Shown here: positions 5,159 through 6,321 of the stretch, piece after piece
Layout: every line of letters starts with the position of its first letter
Numbering within the stretch: position 1 is the first letter of the stretch
Assembly: GCA_006515795.1 (NCBI GenBank)
Contig: VFMC01000261.1
Span: 1 to 6,321, forward strand
Direction of reading: 5' to 3'
From: Acidimicrobiaceae bacterium
GTDB lineage: Bacteria > Actinomycetota > Acidimicrobiia > Acidimicrobiales > Ilumatobacteraceae
Length of the DNA: 6,321 bases
Position numbers and translations under genes: made by a program
Notes under the pieces: model-generated
Told to the model about the DNA's origin: nothing
The model's database searches: none
The model's input: only the letters and a program-made list of their open reading frames with translations

Positions 5159-6321
5159 TCAGGCCGGAAGCGAATGCGCCGAATCGATCGCGACGGGGAG
5201 ATCGAGCTCGACGGACCGGATCACGATCGTGGCCACAGCCTGGTCGGAAGCAGTGGTCTCGATGTCGTGGGCGGCGGTCTGGGCGTTGCGGTCGTAGCAC
5301 GGGAACCGCGCTCCCGACAGCGAGAGTCGCAGCTGCTGGTCTGGTCGCACGCGCACCGCGATCGGGCGTAGTTGGATGGCCCAGCTGGTCTCGTTCCCTT
5401 CAGCGACGGGCTCGAGCAGCCGTTGGGCGTACCCGGTGATCGTGCGGGCAGTTCCATCACGATCGACGATCGACAGCGTCGCCACCATGTCGTGGCGCGG
5501 CCGGTCGCACGTCGTGACGACCCTCACGACCGGCGAGCCGGTGATGTCGACGTGCGCCGCGGCGGGTGCCGTGGTGAAGCAGGCGACGTCGCGCCGGTCC
5601 TGCGCCGGGGCGTCGTCCTGGAAGGCGACGGGATCACCTGGATGAGCGAACCGGGGCTCGGAGACCAGTGTCGTGGGCACGTTGGGATGGCAGTCGCTGT
5701 CGGCGACGAGCATCCCGTCTCCCCAGCGGGAGTTGGCGTTGCCAGTGGCCGAGCTGCCGGTCATCGAGACGATCGTGTGCGGCGGAGGCCACGTCGATGC
5801 CTGCCTCCAGCCGTCGCCAAGCACGAAGTAGTTCACACTGCCGGCCGGTCGATCGTCGCCACCCACCAGTGCCGGCGGTCGATCGAACGCACGGTCGAAG
5901 AAGGCCACGAGGGCATCCCACACCGGAGCCGGCGAGGCTTCCGGCCCGAACTCGAACCCACCATGGCGGGTGCCCCACGGCATGTGCGCCCACGGACCGC
6001 ACCACGCTTCGGCGCCCAGCCGCATGATCAGCGTGGCGGTGCCGGAGGAGAAGTCGTCGAACCAACCCATCACGGTGAACGCCGGGACGCAGACGGCATC
6101 GAGGTCGGGGCGGCGAACTGCCCAGTACTCGTCGTCGCCGGGGTGGGCGAGCCACTCGCCGAACCAGGCCGGTGGATGCTGGCCCAACGCGCCCGAGATC
6201 GGGACCGCGCCGGTGTCGAAGGGCACCGGTCCGGTGCGGTGTTGCTGACCCTGCAGCTGCGCCGCCCAGAAGCACGCGAACGGCCACCGCACCAGCCCAC
6301 CCTCGTAGGTCCAGCCCTCGT
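5159..6321 (-). CDS. CocE/NonD-type serine hydrolase (X-Pro dipeptidyl-peptidase S15 family), C-terminal part
   Basis: About 386 residues of a CocE/NonD-like alpha/beta hydrolase, a serine esterase/acylaminopeptidase family; the 5' end lies beyond the right edge. The visible part opens with EGWTYEGG, the segment after the nucleophile region, so the catalytic serine is off-window. It then enters the helical cap (GALGQHPPAWFGEWLAHP). MGWFDD supplies the catalytic aspartate (about visible residue 88) and CGPWAHMPWG the catalytic histidine (about 112). The spacing between these two is 24 residues, a little shorter than the 28 in cocaine esterase. After VNYFVLGDGWRQASTWPPP comes the C-terminal jelly-roll domain (PepX_C type), with GNANSRWGDGML, DPVAFQDD and a strand-rich tail ending HSLPA before the TGA at 5159-5161. 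The in-frame GTG at 6292 is not the true start, because the frame stays open and family-like to the edge. The physiological substrate is unknown. Confidence 0.9.
   Translation of the reverse strand, partial: EGWTYEGGLVRWPFACFWAAQLQGQQHRTGPVPFDTGAVPISGALGQHPPAWFGEWLAHPGDDEYWAVRRPDLDAVCVPAFTVMGWFDDFSSGTATLIMRLGAEAWCGPWAHMPWGTRHGGFEFGPEASPAPVWDALVAFFDRAFDRPPALVGGDDRPAGSVNYFVLGDGWRQASTWPPPHTIVSMTGSSATGNANSRWGDGMLVADSDCHPNVPTTLVSEPRFAHPGDPVAFQDDAPAQDRRDVACFTTAPAAAHVDITGSPVVRVVTTCDRPRHDMVATLSIVDRDGTARTITGYAQRLLEPVAEGNETSWAIQLRPIAVRVRPDQQLRLSLSGARFPCYDRNAQTAAHDIETTASDQAVATIVIRSVELDLPVAIDSAHSLPA

Overview
The window is high-G+C bacterial DNA, roughly two-thirds G+C by eye, with strong G/C bias at third codon positions. 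It looks like an actinobacterium, possibly of the Acidimicrobiia (Ilumatobacter-like) type. That placement is inferred from protein flavour, a tRNA gene without an encoded CCA, and many leaderless-type starts (TANNNT -10 boxes about six bases before a GTG or ATG). No 16S or marker gene is present, so the taxonomy is tentative.

Layout, left to right. A class V aminotransferase/cysteine desulfurase-like gene is on the minus strand and is cut by the left edge (1-588). A divergent SnoaL-like (NTF2-fold) gene follows at 740-1138. It converges on a TetR-family regulator (minus, about 1192-1773). That regulator is divergent from a DUF3291 gene (1822-2316), and a 22-bp inverted repeat lies over the -10 region between them. 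Next is a decayed stretch (2317-2653) holding the C-terminal remnant of a GNAT acetyltransferase spread over three frames. An intact but different GNAT acetyltransferase follows (2654-3205). A tRNA-Gly(TCC) is on the minus strand (3241-3312), just downstream of a 2-oxoglutarate/Fe(II) oxygenase of the isopenicillin N synthase-like type (minus, 3331-4276). The oxygenase reading frame is broken, and about a dozen codons appear to be missing at the break. Divergent from it across an 80-bp spacer is a creatininase-family amidohydrolase (4357-5133). This converges on the C-terminal two thirds of a CocE/NonD-type serine hydrolase (minus, 5159 to the right edge).

No single pathway ties these genes together. 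They read as ordinary chromosomal metabolic and accessory genes, mostly one-gene transcription units in divergent or convergent pairs. The most concrete relationships are the TetR/DUF3291 pair with its candidate operator, and the oxygenase/creatininase pair with back-to-back leaderless promoters. I found no CRISPR array, transposase, integrase, phage gene, toxin-antitoxin pair or biosynthetic cluster. The points worth a second look are the two damaged genes on either side of the tRNA region, the consistent leaderless-promoter spacing that helps fix starts, and the candidate TetR operator.
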